Part shown: piece by piece, positions 40,216-50,070 of the stretch | Layout of the letters: each line of letters opens with the position of its first letter | How positions within the stretch are numbered: the first letter of the stretch is position 1 | DNA from: Streptomyces sp. HM190 | GTDB lineage: Bacteria > Actinomycetota > Actinomycetes > Streptomycetales > Streptomycetaceae | DNA: 64,000 nt | Assembly (NCBI RefSeq): GCF_009857135.1 | Contig: NZ_CP047318.1 | Location: 7,254,001-7,318,000 of the forward strand | Direction: 5' to 3' | Notes under the pieces: model-generated | The model's input: only the letters and a program-made list of their open reading frames with translations | The model's database searches: none | Told to the model about the DNA's origin: nothing | Translations under genes and position numbers: made by a program

Positions 40216-41787
40216 TCAGCCGCGGAAGCCCAGCAGGCCGTGCAGGGTCGAGCCGCGGGACGCCGCGGACGCCGCCTTGGCCTTCCGCGGCTTGGGGTCG
40301 GGCAGCCTCTTGCACACCGCGTCGACCTCGCCGGTGCCGCGCGGCACCGTGCCGTCGGTCAGATAGGCCGTCAGATGCCGGTCCAGGCAGGTGTTCCCGC
40401 TGAGGGTGATGCCGTGGTTCCCACCGCCCTCCTCGACCACGAGGCTGGAGCGGCGCAGCAGGTGGTGGGTCATGACGCCGCCCTCGTACGGGGTGGCGGC
40501 GTCGTCGGTGGCCTGGAAGAGCAGGACCGGGGGCAGCGCGTCGTTGGAGACGTCCACCGGGTCGAGGGACGCCGTGGGCCAGAACGCGCACGGCGCGTTG
40601 TACCAGGCGTTGTTCCAGGTCATGAAGGGTGCCTTCCGGTACACCTCCCAGTTGTCCTCGCGCCAGCGGTCCCAGTCGCGCGGCCAGCGCGCGTCACGGC
40701 ACTGCACCGCGGTGTAGACGCTGTAGCCGTTGGCGCCGCCGGCGTCGACGGCGCCGAAGTTCTCGTACGCCTCGACGAGCGGGTCGTCGTCCTTCTTGTT
40801 CACGAACGCCGCGAACGCGGCGGCGAGATCGGGCCAGTAGCCGTTGTAGTACCCGCCGGGCATGAAGGTGTCCTCCAGTTCGGAGGCGCCCACCTTCCCG
40901 TCCGCGGGCTTCCTGGCCAGCGCCGAGCGCATCGCGTACCACGCGTCCTCGACCTCGCGCGGATCGGTGCCGAGCCGGTAGGTCCGGTCGTGCCGGGCGA
41001 TCCAGGCCATCAGCGCCCGGTGGCGGTCGTTGAACGCGTGGTCCTGCAGGAGGTTGTTGTCGTACCAGACCCCGGTGGGGTCGACGACCGAGTCCAGCAC
41101 CGCGCGCCGTACCCGGTCCGGGTGGAGCTTGGCGTACACGGCGCCCAGATAGGTGCCGTACGAGTACCCGAAGTAGTTGATCCTCCTCGCGCCGAGCGCC
41201 GCGCGGATGGCGTCGATGTCCTCGGCCGCGCTCACCGTGTCGATGTACGGCAGCACGTCCCCGTACTTCGCGGCGCACGCCCGGGCGAAGTCCTCGGCGC
41301 GCTTCAGGTTCGCCTTCTCCGTCTTGCCGGTGGTCGGCAGGGAGTCGGGGCGCACCGGCGCGAACTGGGCCGGCCGGCAGTTCAGGGCGGGCTTGCTGTG
41401 ACCGACGCCGCGCGGGTCGAAGCCGATGACGTCGTACTGCGCGGCGACCTTCTTCGGCAGGGAGGAGGCGAGGTAGCCCGCCAGGGTGAGTCCGCTGCCG
41501 CCGGGGCCGCCGGGGTTGACCAGCAGCGGGCCCTGGTACTTCTTCGCGGTGTGCGGCACGCGCGACAGGGCGAGCGTGATCTTCCTGCCCCCCGGGTCGG
41601 CGTGGTCCAGCGGCACCTTCAGGGAGGCGCACTGGAGGGTCGGATACGCGCTGGTGGCGCACTTCTTCCAGGAGAGCTTCGCCACCGGTGCGGCCGCGGG
41701 GCCGCCGCTCGCGTCGGCGGGGACCGCCGTGACCATCCCGGCCAGCACAGCGGCGGCACCGCACAGGGCGGTCGCGCGTTTCTTCAT
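40216..41787 (-). CDS. Secreted S33-family alpha/beta hydrolase (tripeptidyl-aminopeptidase-like)
   Basis: A 523-residue exported enzyme. The signal peptide is MKKRATALCGAAAVLAGMVTA with a likely Ala-x-Ala cleavage at VPADASG. The oxyanion region is LLVNPGGPGGSGL, the nucleophile Ser209 lies in FGYSYGTYLG, the Asp is in LFQATDDAATP and the His in GGGNHGITL. A TAP-like C-terminal domain follows. It resembles Streptomyces SlpD/SlpE and Tap proteases that remove N-terminal tripeptides. It acts outside the cell or bound to the wall. The C-terminal tail is basic. Confidence 0.9.
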   Translation of the reverse strand: MKKRATALCGAAAVLAGMVTAVPADASGGPAAAPVAKLSWKKCATSAYPTLQCASLKVPLDHADPGGRKITLALSRVPHTAKKYQGPLLVNPGGPGGSGLTLAGYLASSLPKKVAAQYDVIGFDPRGVGHSKPALNCRPAQFAPVRPDSLPTTGKTEKANLKRAEDFARACAAKYGDVLPYIDTVSAAEDIDAIRAALGARRINYFGYSYGTYLGAVYAKLHPDRVRRAVLDSVVDPTGVWYDNNLLQDHAFNDRHRALMAWIARHDRTYRLGTDPREVEDAWYAMRSALARKPADGKVGASELEDTFMPGGYYNGYWPDLAAAFAAFVNKKDDDPLVEAYENFGAVDAGGANGYSVYTAVQCRDARWPRDWDRWREDNWEVYRKAPFMTWNNAWYNAPCAFWPTASLDPVDVSNDALPPVLLFQATDDAATPYEGGVMTHHLLRRSSLVVEEGGGNHGITLSGNTCLDRHLTAYLTDGTVPRGTGEVDAVCKRLPDPKPRKAKAASAASRGSTLHGLLGFRG

Positions 41788-41949
41788 CTGTCAGGTCTCC
41801 CAGGACGGAGGATGTCGAGCCGTGCACGCCACGGCCTGTGGTCGCATCGTCCCGGAGTGCGGGCACGGAAGAACCCGGTCTGTCACATCTTGACCCGATC
41901 GGCGACGAAGGAGCGCCCGGATGACCCCGAACCGGTCAGGCTCGGTCCG

Positions 41950-42993
41950 TCAGAGAAGCGTCAGTTGGGTGGGTGCCGTCTGCGGGGCCCGCTCCGCCGG
42001 GGCCGGAGCGGGCGGAGGGGTCCTCCTCGGCAGTCCCGCGTGCCGCGGGCCGATGCCGAACTCCTCGGCCAGTTCGTGGACCTGACGGGTCACCTGCCGC
42101 TGGTACCACTTCGGCGCGTACGCCCCCTCCGCGTACAGCCGCTCGTACCGTCGTACGAGATGGGGGTGATGGCGCTCCAGCCAGGCCATGTACCACTCGC
42201 GGGCACCCGGCCGCAGATGCAGCACCAGCGGTGTCACGGAGGTCGCCCCGGCGGCGGCGATCGCCCGTACGGTCTCGCGCAGCCGGTCCGGGTGGTCGCT
42301 GAGGAAGGGGAGCACGGGTGCCATCAGTACCCCGCAGCCGATGCCGTGGCCGGCGAAGGCCCGCACGACGTCCAGGCGGCGCTCCGGGGCGGGCGTGCCC
42401 GGCTCGACCGTGCGCCACAGCTCCGGGTCGGTGAAGCCGACGGAGACGGAGACGCCCACCTCGGTGACCTCGGCGGCCTGCCGGACGAGGTCGAGGTCGC
42501 GCAAAATCAGCGTGCCCTTGGTCAGGATCGAGAACGGGTTCGCGTGGTCGCGCAGGGCGGCGATGATGCCCGGCATCAGCCGGTAGCGGCCCTCCGCGCG
42601 CTGGTAGCAGTCCACGTTGGTGCCCATCGCGATGTGCTCGCCGCGCCAGCGCGGTGAGGCCAGCCGGCGGCGCAGCAGCTCCGGCGCGTTGACCTTCACC
42701 ACGATCTGGGAGTCGAAGTCGTGGCCCGTGTCGAGGTCCAGGTAGCTGTGGGTCCTGCGGGCGAAGCAGTAGACGCACGCGTGCGTGCAGCCCCGATAGG
42801 GGTTCACCGTCCACTCGAACGGCATCCGTGAGGCCCCGGGGACCCGGTTCACGATCGAACGCGCCCGGATCTCGTGGAAGGTCATGCCCCGGAACTCGGG
42901 CGTGTCGAACGTGCGCGTCGTCACCGCCTCCGCGCCGAAGAGCGCGGCGTCCCGGGCCGTGACGGGGTTCTCGGCCAGATGGTCCCAGCGCAT
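41950..42993 (-). CDS. Rv2578c-family radical SAM protein
   Basis: About 347 residues from ATG 42993, which has GAGGAGG 6 bases upstream. The 4Fe-4S binding motif CTHACVYC has cysteines at 69, 73 and 76, followed by FARRTHSYLDLDTGHDFD. The barrel strands contain MGTNVDCYQRAEGRY and FSILTKGTLILRDLDL, as in the SplB-related family. The reaction is unknown; homology to spore photoproduct lyase suggests nucleic-acid repair. A LexA-type box lies 34-45 bases upstream of the start, which fits that idea. The C-terminus is Pro/Ala-rich. Confidence 0.9.
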   Translation of the reverse strand: MRWDHLAENPVTARDAALFGAEAVTTRTFDTPEFRGMTFHEIRARSIVNRVPGASRMPFEWTVNPYRGCTHACVYCFARRTHSYLDLDTGHDFDSQIVVKVNAPELLRRRLASPRWRGEHIAMGTNVDCYQRAEGRYRLMPGIIAALRDHANPFSILTKGTLILRDLDLVRQAAEVTEVGVSVSVGFTDPELWRTVEPGTPAPERRLDVVRAFAGHGIGCGVLMAPVLPFLSDHPDRLRETVRAIAAAGATSVTPLVLHLRPGAREWYMAWLERHHPHLVRRYERLYAEGAYAPKWYQRQVTRQVHELAEEFGIGPRHAGLPRRTPPPAPAPAERAPQTAPTQLTLL

Positions 42994-43026
42994 GGACGCC
43001 TCCTCGGTCGCTCTGGCGCCAGAATA

Positions 43027-43038
43027 GAACACATGTTC
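43027..43038. promoter_or_regulatory. LexA/SOS box upstream of the radical SAM gene
   Basis: GAACACATGTTC (GAAC-N4-GTTC) has the core of the actinobacterial LexA operator CGAAC-N4-GTTCG. It lies 34 bases upstream of the radical SAM start. Read leftward it is followed at once by TATTCT, a -10-like box, so bound LexA would block the promoter. Confidence 0.65.
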
Positions 43039-43202
43039 CCATGATCGTGCGAATGGGCCTCCGGACATCGGGTGAAGGTCTCGCCGGGAGGCGTTCCTGC
43101 GGGCCCCTCACCGCCCCTGTGGCCCCCCGATTTGGGCCGTCCGGCCGGGTGGTGGTTGGCTTTCCGCACATCCCCGAGTTACCAAGTGCTGGAGGAAGTG
43201 CA

Positions 43203-43646
43203 ATGGCGCAGGTCGAGGCCACGACGGAACGAGTCGTCGCGGCGGACGCGGAGACGGTGTTCGACACCCTGGCCGACTACAGCGGCACGCGCGGGAAGCT
43301 CCTGCCCGAGCACTTCAGCGAGTACGAGGTGCGCGAGGGCGGCGACGGCGAGGGCACCCTCGTCCACTGGCGGCTCCAGGCCACCAGCAAGCGCGTCCGC
43401 GACTGCCTCCTGGAGGTCACCGAGCCCTCCGACGGCGAACTCGTCGAGAAGGACCGCAACTCCTCCATGGTCACCGTCTGGCGGGTCACCCCCGCGGGCG
43501 AGGGCAGCTCCCGCGTCGTCGTCACCACCACCTGGCAGGGCGCCGGCGGCATCGGCGGCTTCTTCGAGCGGACCTTCGCCCCCAAGGGCCTCGGCCGCAT
43601 CTACGACGCCGTCCTCGCGAACCTCGCCGCCGAGGTCGAGAAGTAG
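43203..43646 (+). CDS. SRPBCC-family protein
   Basis: A 147-residue START/Bet v1-like protein (MAQVEATTERVVAADAETVFDTLADY start, VVVTTTWQGAGGIGGFFERTFAPKGL near the end). ATG 43203 has GGAGGAA at good spacing; the frame upstream is not coding. Members bind hydrophobic ligands or act as polyketide cyclases or stress proteins. It is a single gene, divergent from the radical SAM gene, and its ligand is unknown. Confidence 0.82.
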   Translation: MAQVEATTERVVAADAETVFDTLADYSGTRGKLLPEHFSEYEVREGGDGEGTLVHWRLQATSKRVRDCLLEVTEPSDGELVEKDRNSSMVTVWRVTPAGEGSSRVVVTTTWQGAGGIGGFFERTFAPKGLGRIYDAVLANLAAEVEK

Positions 43647-43834
43647 ACGTCCCGCGGCACCCCGCCGCCCCCGGGCCCGGCCCAACGGGCGGTGCGCCGG
43701 GGCCTCTTGCGCCCCTCACCGGTTCGAGTGGATCTCCCTCGCGCTCACCGGGACGCCGTAACTCGTGGCCCCTACCGGCAGTTGCCGCTTGACGCGGGAA
43801 CCGTGCGGTAGGTGCCACGAGGGGAGCGGTACGG

Positions 43835-46261
43835 ATGAGCGCGACCACACTGCTGAAGGACGAACCGGCCGGCACCCCCGCACCACCGCCGCCCCCCGCG
43901 CCCCCACCGCTCGGCGCCGGCCGCGTCCGCTCGGTGTTCTTCGCCCTTCTGCTCGTGCTGCTCCTCGCCGCCCTGGAGCAGATGACCGTGGCCGTCGCGC
44001 TGCCCCGGCTCGCCGGCGCCCTGCACGGCCGGGACCGGATGCCCTGGGTCATCACCGCGTACCTGCTCGCCGCCACCGTCACGCTGCCGGTCCACGGCAG
44101 GCTCGGCGAACTGTACGGCCGCAAGGGCGTCTTCCAGTGCGCGCTCGTCGTCTTCCTGGCCGGCTCGGCCCTCGCCGGCCGGTCCCGCACCATGGACCAG
44201 CTCATCGCGTTCCGCGCGCTCCAGGGCGTCGGCGCCGCCGGTCTGATGACCGGCGTCCAGGCGATCGTCGCCGACATCGTCCCGGAGCGGCGCCGCGGCC
44301 GGTACCTCGGCGCGCTCGGCGCCGTGTTCGGCCTCGCCTCGGTCGCCGGCCCGCTCCTCGGCGGCTACCTCACCGACCGGCTCTCCTGGCGGTGGTGCTT
44401 CTACGTCAACGTGCCCGTCGGCCTGCTCGCCCTCGCCGTCGTCACCTTCGCGCTGAAGCGGCCGGCGACGGACCACCGCGGGCCCCGGCGGCGGTTCGAC
44501 GTCGTCGGCGCGCTCCTGCTGGCCGTCGCCTCGACCTGCCTGGTGCTGCCCGCCGGCTGGGGCGGCACGACCCACGCGTGGGACTCCCGGGTCGTCCTCG
44601 GGCTCGGCGCCGGCGCGGTCGCGGCGACCGTCCTCCTCCTCGTCGTCGAACGGTTCGCGGCCCATCCCCTCATCCCCCCGCGACTGCTCCGGGACCCCGT
44701 CTTCGTCGTCACCGGGCTCGTCGGAACGGCCGTCGGCGCCGCGCTCTTCGGGGCGGCCGGCTACCTCCCGGCCTGGCTCCAGCTCGCCCACGGCGCCTCT
44801 GCGACGGAGGCGGGCGTCCTCATGCTGCCGATGACGGCCGGCATCGTCGCCGCGTCCGTCGTCTCCGGCCGGCTCATCGCTCTCACCGGGCACTACCGGA
44901 CCTACCCCGTCCTCGGCAGCGCCCTGGCCGCCGCCGGGATGTGGCTGCTCTCCCGGCTGGAACCCGACACACCCCGGCTGCACTTCGCCCTCTGGACGGC
45001 CCTGCTGGGCGCGGGCATCGGCATGGTGATGCCGGTCCTGGTGCTCGCCGTGCAGCACTCCGCACGGCCCGAGGACGTCGGCACCGCCACCCACGCGGCC
45101 GACTACCTCCGGCACCTCGGCGGAAGCATGGCCGTCGCCCTCCTCGGCACGCTGCTGACGGCCCGGCTCACCGACCGCCTGCCCGCCTCCGCGGACGCCG
45201 GAACCACCCCCCTCGCCCACACCGCCGGGCCCGTCCGCGACCTGCCCGCCCCCCTGCGGGCCGCGTACGCCGAGGGCTGGGCCGACGTCCTGCCGCGGCT
45301 CCTCTTGTACCTCGCGCCGGTGCTCGTCCTCGGACTCCTCGTCGCCCTCTTCCTCAAGGGCGCCCCGCTGGTCGCCCACGACGGGGCACCGCACGGTGCG
45401 GTCCCCGACGAGCCGGTCCCCGGCGCCCGCACGGCGCCCGTGCCCGGCCCGCGGGACCGCCCGGCCCACGTGTCCGGCGCCGCCCCGGCCGCCCCGGTGG
45501 CCCCCGGGGTCCCGCTGTGCGGCACGGTCCGGCACCAGGACGGCACCGTCGTGCCACGGGCCGCGCTCACCCTCATCGACGACGTCGGCCGGCAGACCGG
45601 GCGCGGCGGCAGCGGCGAGGACGGGACGTACGCGCTGTCCACCCCCGGACCGGGGCCCTACGTGCTGATCGCGGCGGCCGGCGGCCACCAGCCGCAGGCG
45701 GTGGGTGTGACCGTCGGGGAACGCCCCGTCGAGATCGACATCGTGCTCGGCGGGATCGGTCGGCTCGTCGGGACCGTGCGCACCGCGGACGGCCGGCCGG
45801 TGTGCGACGCGACCGTCACCCTCACCAACGTGCACGGCGAGGTCGTGGTGACCACCCGCAGCGGCGCGCTCGGCGACTACGCCGTCAGCGATCTGCCGGC
45901 CGGCGAGTACACCCTCGCCGCCGGCGCCCGAGCCCGCCGCCCCTGCGCGCTGCCCGTCACCGTCCGGGCCGACGGCGAGACCCGGCAGGACATCGAACTC
46001 GCCGGGGGCGCCGTCCTGAAGGGCACGGTCCGCGCCGGCGGCTGCCGCCCCGTCGAGGACGCGCGGGTCACCCTCCTCGACGCCGCGGGCAACGTGGTCG
46101 ACACGCTCGCCACCGGCGCCGACGGGACCTTCCGGTTCGACGACCTGTCCGTCGGCGAGTACACGGTGATCGCGACGGGATACCCGCCGGTCGCCACGGT
46201 CCTCCGGGTCGCGGGCGGCGACCGGACGGTACGGGACCTGCACCTCGGGTACACGGAGTGA
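43835..46261 (+). CDS. DHA2-type MFS transporter fused to three carboxypeptidase-regulatory-like repeats
   Basis: An 808-residue protein. Residues about 30-510 form an EmrB/QacA-type drug:H+ antiporter with about 14 helices (ALEQMTVAVALPRLAGAL, GRLGELYGRKGVF, ALQGVGAAGLMTGVQAIVAD, GPLLGGYLTDRLSWRWCFYVNVPVG). After a Pro-rich linker (about 515-560) come three beta-sandwich repeats at about 560-640, 643-722 and 726-808. Each has a G.V....G.....A..TL core and ends with a GEYT-type strand. Such domains usually lie outside the cell or in binding proteins, and are rare on an MFS carrier. Export of drugs or metabolites is likely; the tail may bind the wall or a partner. The N-terminus is Pro-rich. 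Confidence 0.9.
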   Translation: MSATTLLKDEPAGTPAPPPPPAPPPLGAGRVRSVFFALLLVLLLAALEQMTVAVALPRLAGALHGRDRMPWVITAYLLAATVTLPVHGRLGELYGRKGVFQCALVVFLAGSALAGRSRTMDQLIAFRALQGVGAAGLMTGVQAIVADIVPERRRGRYLGALGAVFGLASVAGPLLGGYLTDRLSWRWCFYVNVPVGLLALAVVTFALKRPATDHRGPRRRFDVVGALLLAVASTCLVLPAGWGGTTHAWDSRVVLGLGAGAVAATVLLLVVERFAAHPLIPPRLLRDPVFVVTGLVGTAVGAALFGAAGYLPAWLQLAHGASATEAGVLMLPMTAGIVAASVVSGRLIALTGHYRTYPVLGSALAAAGMWLLSRLEPDTPRLHFALWTALLGAGIGMVMPVLVLAVQHSARPEDVGTATHAADYLRHLGGSMAVALLGTLLTARLTDRLPASADAGTTPLAHTAGPVRDLPAPLRAAYAEGWADVLPRLLLYLAPVLVLGLLVALFLKGAPLVAHDGAPHGAVPDEPVPGARTAPVPGPRDRPAHVSGAAPAAPVAPGVPLCGTVRHQDGTVVPRAALTLIDDVGRQTGRGGSGEDGTYALSTPGPGPYVLIAAAGGHQPQAVGVTVGERPVEIDIVLGGIGRLVGTVRTADGRPVCDATVTLTNVHGEVVVTTRSGALGDYAVSDLPAGEYTLAAGARARRPCALPVTVRADGETRQDIELAGGAVLKGTVRAGGCRPVEDARVTLLDAAGNVVDTLATGADGTFRFDDLSVGEYTVIATGYPPVATVLRVAGGDRTVRDLHLGYTE

Positions 46262-46525
46262 GGCGGGTGCTGTGACGCGGGACCGGCACCGGCCGGAGCG
46301 CCGGGAACGACGTCGGCCGAGCACCGGGACCGGCCGCCCGCCGAGGTGCGGAAGCCCCGCGCCACGGGGGCGTGCGCGGCCGAGCGAAGCCGAACGCGTG
46401 CCGTTTCGTGCGCCGGAGGCTCCTGGTGGTCAATTCCCGTATTGGCACACCTCGCGACGCTACGCCGCCGTACGGTGGTGAGGGCGGCGCAGATCTTGCG
46501 AGTCATGGAAGAAGGGGCCTTGGCC
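46262..46525. other. Intergenic region before the SpoIIE-type phosphatase gene
   Basis: No gene is evident in this 264-base gap. It presumably holds the promoter of the following gene. No clear promoter boxes or terminator stem were recognised. Confidence 0.3.
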
Positions 46526-49030
46526 ATGGACCGTGGCACCGACACGGGCGCGAGCACCGGCCGCGGAGCGGGTGGCGACCCGGTGCGGCGGACCGCGGCC
46601 GGCCGTGTGCCCCTGGCCGTGGTCGTCGTCGACCGTGGCGGACTCGTGTCGCACTGGAGCACCGGGGCCCGGCGGCTGTTCGGCACCGTCAAGGAGGACG
46701 CGGTGGGCCGCCCCGCCCTGGACCTGCTCCCGGTGTCCGGCGCCCTCCCCGAGGAGGACGACACCCCGTCCCGCGCCGCTTACGGTCCCCACGACGGGCT
46801 CGGCCCCGGCCTGGAGTCCTCCCTCGACGGGCAGCTCTGCTACCCGTCGGCCGGACGCGCCCGGCTCTCCGTCCCCGAGGGGCCACCCGGCGCCACCAGC
46901 GCCGCCGAGACACCCGGGCCGGGACACGGTACCCGGATCGACGTCCTGTGGTGGGCCTACCCGCTCGTCGGGCCCGGCCCAGGACGCCTGCTGGTGCTGG
47001 CCGCCGACGCCGAGGCGGTGCGGGGACAGCACGACGGAGTGGCCGTCGAGCGCATCGCGCCCGGTTTCGCCCTCCACACCGACTTCCCCGGCGCCGAGGA
47101 ACTCGCCCGCCGCCTCCCCGAGATCCTGCCGAGCATGAGCGTCGGCGACAGCGCCCGGATCGTCGCACAGATCCTCGAACTGGGCTATCCGATACTGGAG
47201 TTCAGCCAGAACGACCGGGTGCCCGTGACCCCCGACTGGGGTGTGCCCCGGCGCGCGGAACGGCGGCGGCGCCGCGAACGCGCCGCGCGCGCCGTCGCGC
47301 AGGGGCTGCCGGTGCCGGAGGAGCTGAAGGACGAGGGCGAGGACCTCGAGTACGCCGCCGTGCGGGAGCGTCTGGAGTTCCTGAACGAGGTGAGCGGACG
47401 CATCGGCACCTCCCTCGACCTGTCCCGCACGATCATCGAGGTCAGCAAGGCCGTCGTGCCCCGCTTCACCGATGTCGCCGGCACCTACCTGCGCGAACAG
47501 GTCGTCGCCGGGGAGGGTTTCCCCGACGGCGTGCCCGACACGACCACCATGTGGCACCGGGTGGCCGTCGAGCACACCGACGAACCCGGCCGCTGGGACG
47601 ACGTCGTGCCCGTCGGCGAGGCCATGCCGTTCCCCGCGCACACCCCGTTCTTCCAGTGCATGACCACCGGCGAACCCGTCCTCGTCCCCCGGATCAGCGA
47701 GCAGATGGGGCACGCGATCGCCGCGCAGTTCGACAAGCGCGACATCCGGCCGCTGATCACGGGCCGCTCCATGCTGGTCGTGCCGCTGAAGGCGCGCAAC
47801 GTGGTGCTCGGCTTCATGATCCTGCTGCGCCACCCGGAGCGCGAGGTCTTCGACGACATGGACCGCGTCACCGGCGCCGAACTCGCCGCCCGCGCCGGGC
47901 TCGTCCTCGACAACGCCCGCATGTACACCTACCAGGAGAACGTCGCCGAGACGCTCCAGGACAGCATGCTGCCCACCATCGAGGCCCACCGGACGGGCTG
48001 CGACATCGCCACCCGGTATCTGCCCGGCACCCTGCTCGGCCGGGTCGGCGGCGACTGGTTCGACTCGGTGAAACTGCCCGGCGCCCGCACCGCCCTCGTC
48101 GTCGGCGACGTCATGGGGCACGGGCTCAACTCGGCCGCGATGATGGGCCAGTTGCGCACCGCGGTCCAGACCATGGCGGCCCTCGACCTGCCGCCCGCGC
48201 AGCTCCTGCGCAACCTCGACGACCTCGCCCAGCGCCTCGGCGACACCTACCTCGCGACCTGCCTGTACGCCGTCTACGACCCGATCGCGGGCGAGCTGCA
48301 CCTCGCCAACGCCGGCCACATCCCCCCGGTGCTGGTCCGCGCGGTCGACGGCCGCAGCGAACTGCTCGACCTGCCCACCGGCGCGCCCATCGGGGTCGGC
48401 GGGGTGCCCTTCGAGGCGGTGCGCGTCCGCGTCGAGCCCGGCGACCGGCTCGTGATGTGCACCGACGGGCTGGTGGAGGTGCGCGGCGAGGACATCGGCG
48501 TCGGCCTGGCCACGCTCTGCGAGTCCGCCGCGCATCCGGCCGCCTCCATGGACGCCGCCTGCGACACCATCATCCGCGCCCTCAACACCAGGGGCGGCCG
48601 CAAGGACGACGTGGCCCTGCTGATGGCCCGCCTCAACGGCGTCGAGCCGGAGGACGTCGCCGAGTGGCGCCTGGCCCCCGACCCCGTCGAGGTGGGCCGC
48701 GCCCGCGCCGCCGTCCGTGAACAGCTGTACGTGTGGGGGCTGGAGCGGCTCACGGACACCGCCGAACTGCTGGCCGGCGAACTCGTCACCAACGCCGTAC
48801 GCCACGCGCGGGGCCGCCGCGTCGAACTGCGGCTGGTCCGGGGCGACACCCTGCTCTGCGAGGTCTACGACGAGGACCACACCCTGCCGACGCTGCTCAG
48901 CACCGGCCCCGCCGACGAGTACGGCCGGGGCCTGCGCGTCCTCAGCACCCTCGCCCGTGCATGGGGGACGAGCCGGACGGAGGGCGGCAAGACGGTCTGG
49001 TTCGAGCTGACCCTGCCCCGGCGCCGCTGA
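46526..49030 (+). CDS. SpoIIE-type PP2C phosphatase with PAS, GAF and HATPase domains
   Basis: About 834 residues from ATG 46526, preceded by GAAGGGG; an in-frame ATG at 46505 is the alternative. The N-terminal part (about 30-190) is PAS-like (LAVVVVDRGGLVSHWSTGARRLFG). A GAF domain spans about 287-455. The PPM/SpoIIE phosphatase at about 470-680 has DVMGHGLNSAAMMGQLRTAV and LHLANAGHIPPVL. The last 110 residues are an anti-sigma-factor-type HATPase (AGELVTNAVRHARGRRVELRL, RGLRVLSTLARAWGT). It would dephosphorylate an anti-anti-sigma factor and bind a sigma factor or partner. No sigma or STAS gene is adjacent. Such proteins are numerous in Streptomyces. Confidence 0.93.
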   Translation: MDRGTDTGASTGRGAGGDPVRRTAAGRVPLAVVVVDRGGLVSHWSTGARRLFGTVKEDAVGRPALDLLPVSGALPEEDDTPSRAAYGPHDGLGPGLESSLDGQLCYPSAGRARLSVPEGPPGATSAAETPGPGHGTRIDVLWWAYPLVGPGPGRLLVLAADAEAVRGQHDGVAVERIAPGFALHTDFPGAEELARRLPEILPSMSVGDSARIVAQILELGYPILEFSQNDRVPVTPDWGVPRRAERRRRRERAARAVAQGLPVPEELKDEGEDLEYAAVRERLEFLNEVSGRIGTSLDLSRTIIEVSKAVVPRFTDVAGTYLREQVVAGEGFPDGVPDTTTMWHRVAVEHTDEPGRWDDVVPVGEAMPFPAHTPFFQCMTTGEPVLVPRISEQMGHAIAAQFDKRDIRPLITGRSMLVVPLKARNVVLGFMILLRHPEREVFDDMDRVTGAELAARAGLVLDNARMYTYQENVAETLQDSMLPTIEAHRTGCDIATRYLPGTLLGRVGGDWFDSVKLPGARTALVVGDVMGHGLNSAAMMGQLRTAVQTMAALDLPPAQLLRNLDDLAQRLGDTYLATCLYAVYDPIAGELHLANAGHIPPVLVRAVDGRSELLDLPTGAPIGVGGVPFEAVRVRVEPGDRLVMCTDGLVEVRGEDIGVGLATLCESAAHPAASMDAACDTIIRALNTRGGRKDDVALLMARLNGVEPEDVAEWRLAPDPVEVGRARAAVREQLYVWGLERLTDTAELLAGELVTNAVRHARGRRVELRLVRGDTLLCEVYDEDHTLPTLLSTGPADEYGRGLRVLSTLARAWGTSRTEGGKTVWFELTLPRRR

Positions 49031-49245
49031 CGACCGACACCCGACCGCGCCATCGGTGTCGTGATCCCTCCGGTGTTCCCTCTGGGACGGGCGGCCGGGT
49101 GGACGCGCGGGGGTGTGGCGCGGTGTGTGCGATCCGGATGCGTGGTGAAGGTGCGCCCCCGGTGCTTGTCCCCACGTGACGGGCGCGGTAGACCGTTCTG
49201 GGTCGTCCGTCCGGTGGGCCCGCGGTCGCATCCTGGGGGTTGGGC

Positions 49246-49968
49246 ATGAGCGTGACGAATGGGTACCGGGACGCCTGGGAGGGGTTCTGGCGCGAGGCCC
49301 CGGACGAGACGGGAGCCGTGTTCTGGGACGCCGAACCCGCGCGGACCTCCGCCGTCCACCTGGCCCTCTTCGAGCCGCACCTCACGGCCCTGGACCTGCC
49401 CCTGGTGGACCTCGGCTGCGGCAACGGCACCCAGACCCGCTACCTCGCCGACCGCTTCGCCCGCGTCGTCGGCACCGACCTGTCGGCCGCCGCCCTCGAC
49501 CACGCCCGCCGCGCCGACCCCGACGGCCGGGCCGACTACCGGCTCCTCGACGCGGCCGAAACGGCGGACGCCGACGCCCTGCGCGCGGACCTCGGCGACG
49601 CCAACGTCTATGTGCGCGGCGTCCTCCACCAGTGCGAGCCCGACGACCGCCGGCGCCTCGTGGCGACCGTCGCCACGCTGGTGGGGGAGCGCGGCCGGGC
49701 CTTCCTCGTCGAACTCTCCGAGGCCGCCAAGCCCGTGCTGATGGGCCTGGCCGGCGGTCCCGCGGGCCCGCCCGCGAAGCTCGCCCCCGTCTTCCGGCAC
49801 GGCATAGCCCCCGCAGAGGTCAGCGACGCGGCCGTGCCGGAGTACCTGCGCGAGGCGGGGCTCACCGTCCTCGCCGACGGCGATCTGCCCCTGGTCACCA
49901 CCGAGCACACGCCCGACGGCACCCGGATCGAACTGCCGTCGCGGTGGTACGTGGCCGGCCGGGCCTGA
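49246..49968 (+). CDS. Class I SAM-dependent methyltransferase
   Basis: About 240 residues from ATG 49246, preceded by GGGGG; a TTG two codons earlier is possible. Motif I is LVDLGCGNGTQTRYLA (about 53-68), motif II acidic VVGTDLSAAALDHARRADP, and a later VYVRGVLHQCEPDDRR. The substrate is not recognised. The gene stands alone between the phosphatase gene and the peptidase operon. Confidence 0.83.
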   Translation: MSVTNGYRDAWEGFWREAPDETGAVFWDAEPARTSAVHLALFEPHLTALDLPLVDLGCGNGTQTRYLADRFARVVGTDLSAAALDHARRADPDGRADYRLLDAAETADADALRADLGDANVYVRGVLHQCEPDDRRRLVATVATLVGERGRAFLVELSEAAKPVLMGLAGGPAGPPAKLAPVFRHGIAPAEVSDAAVPEYLREAGLTVLADGDLPLVTTEHTPDGTRIELPSRWYVAGRA

Positions 49969-50070
49969 GCGCGGGCGCCGCACCGGCCGCGGCTGTGGGC
50001 GGCGGGAAACCGCACGTCGGCGGGGGCTCGCCGTCACGCCGGTCGGGGGCGGCGCGTAACGTGAGGCGTC

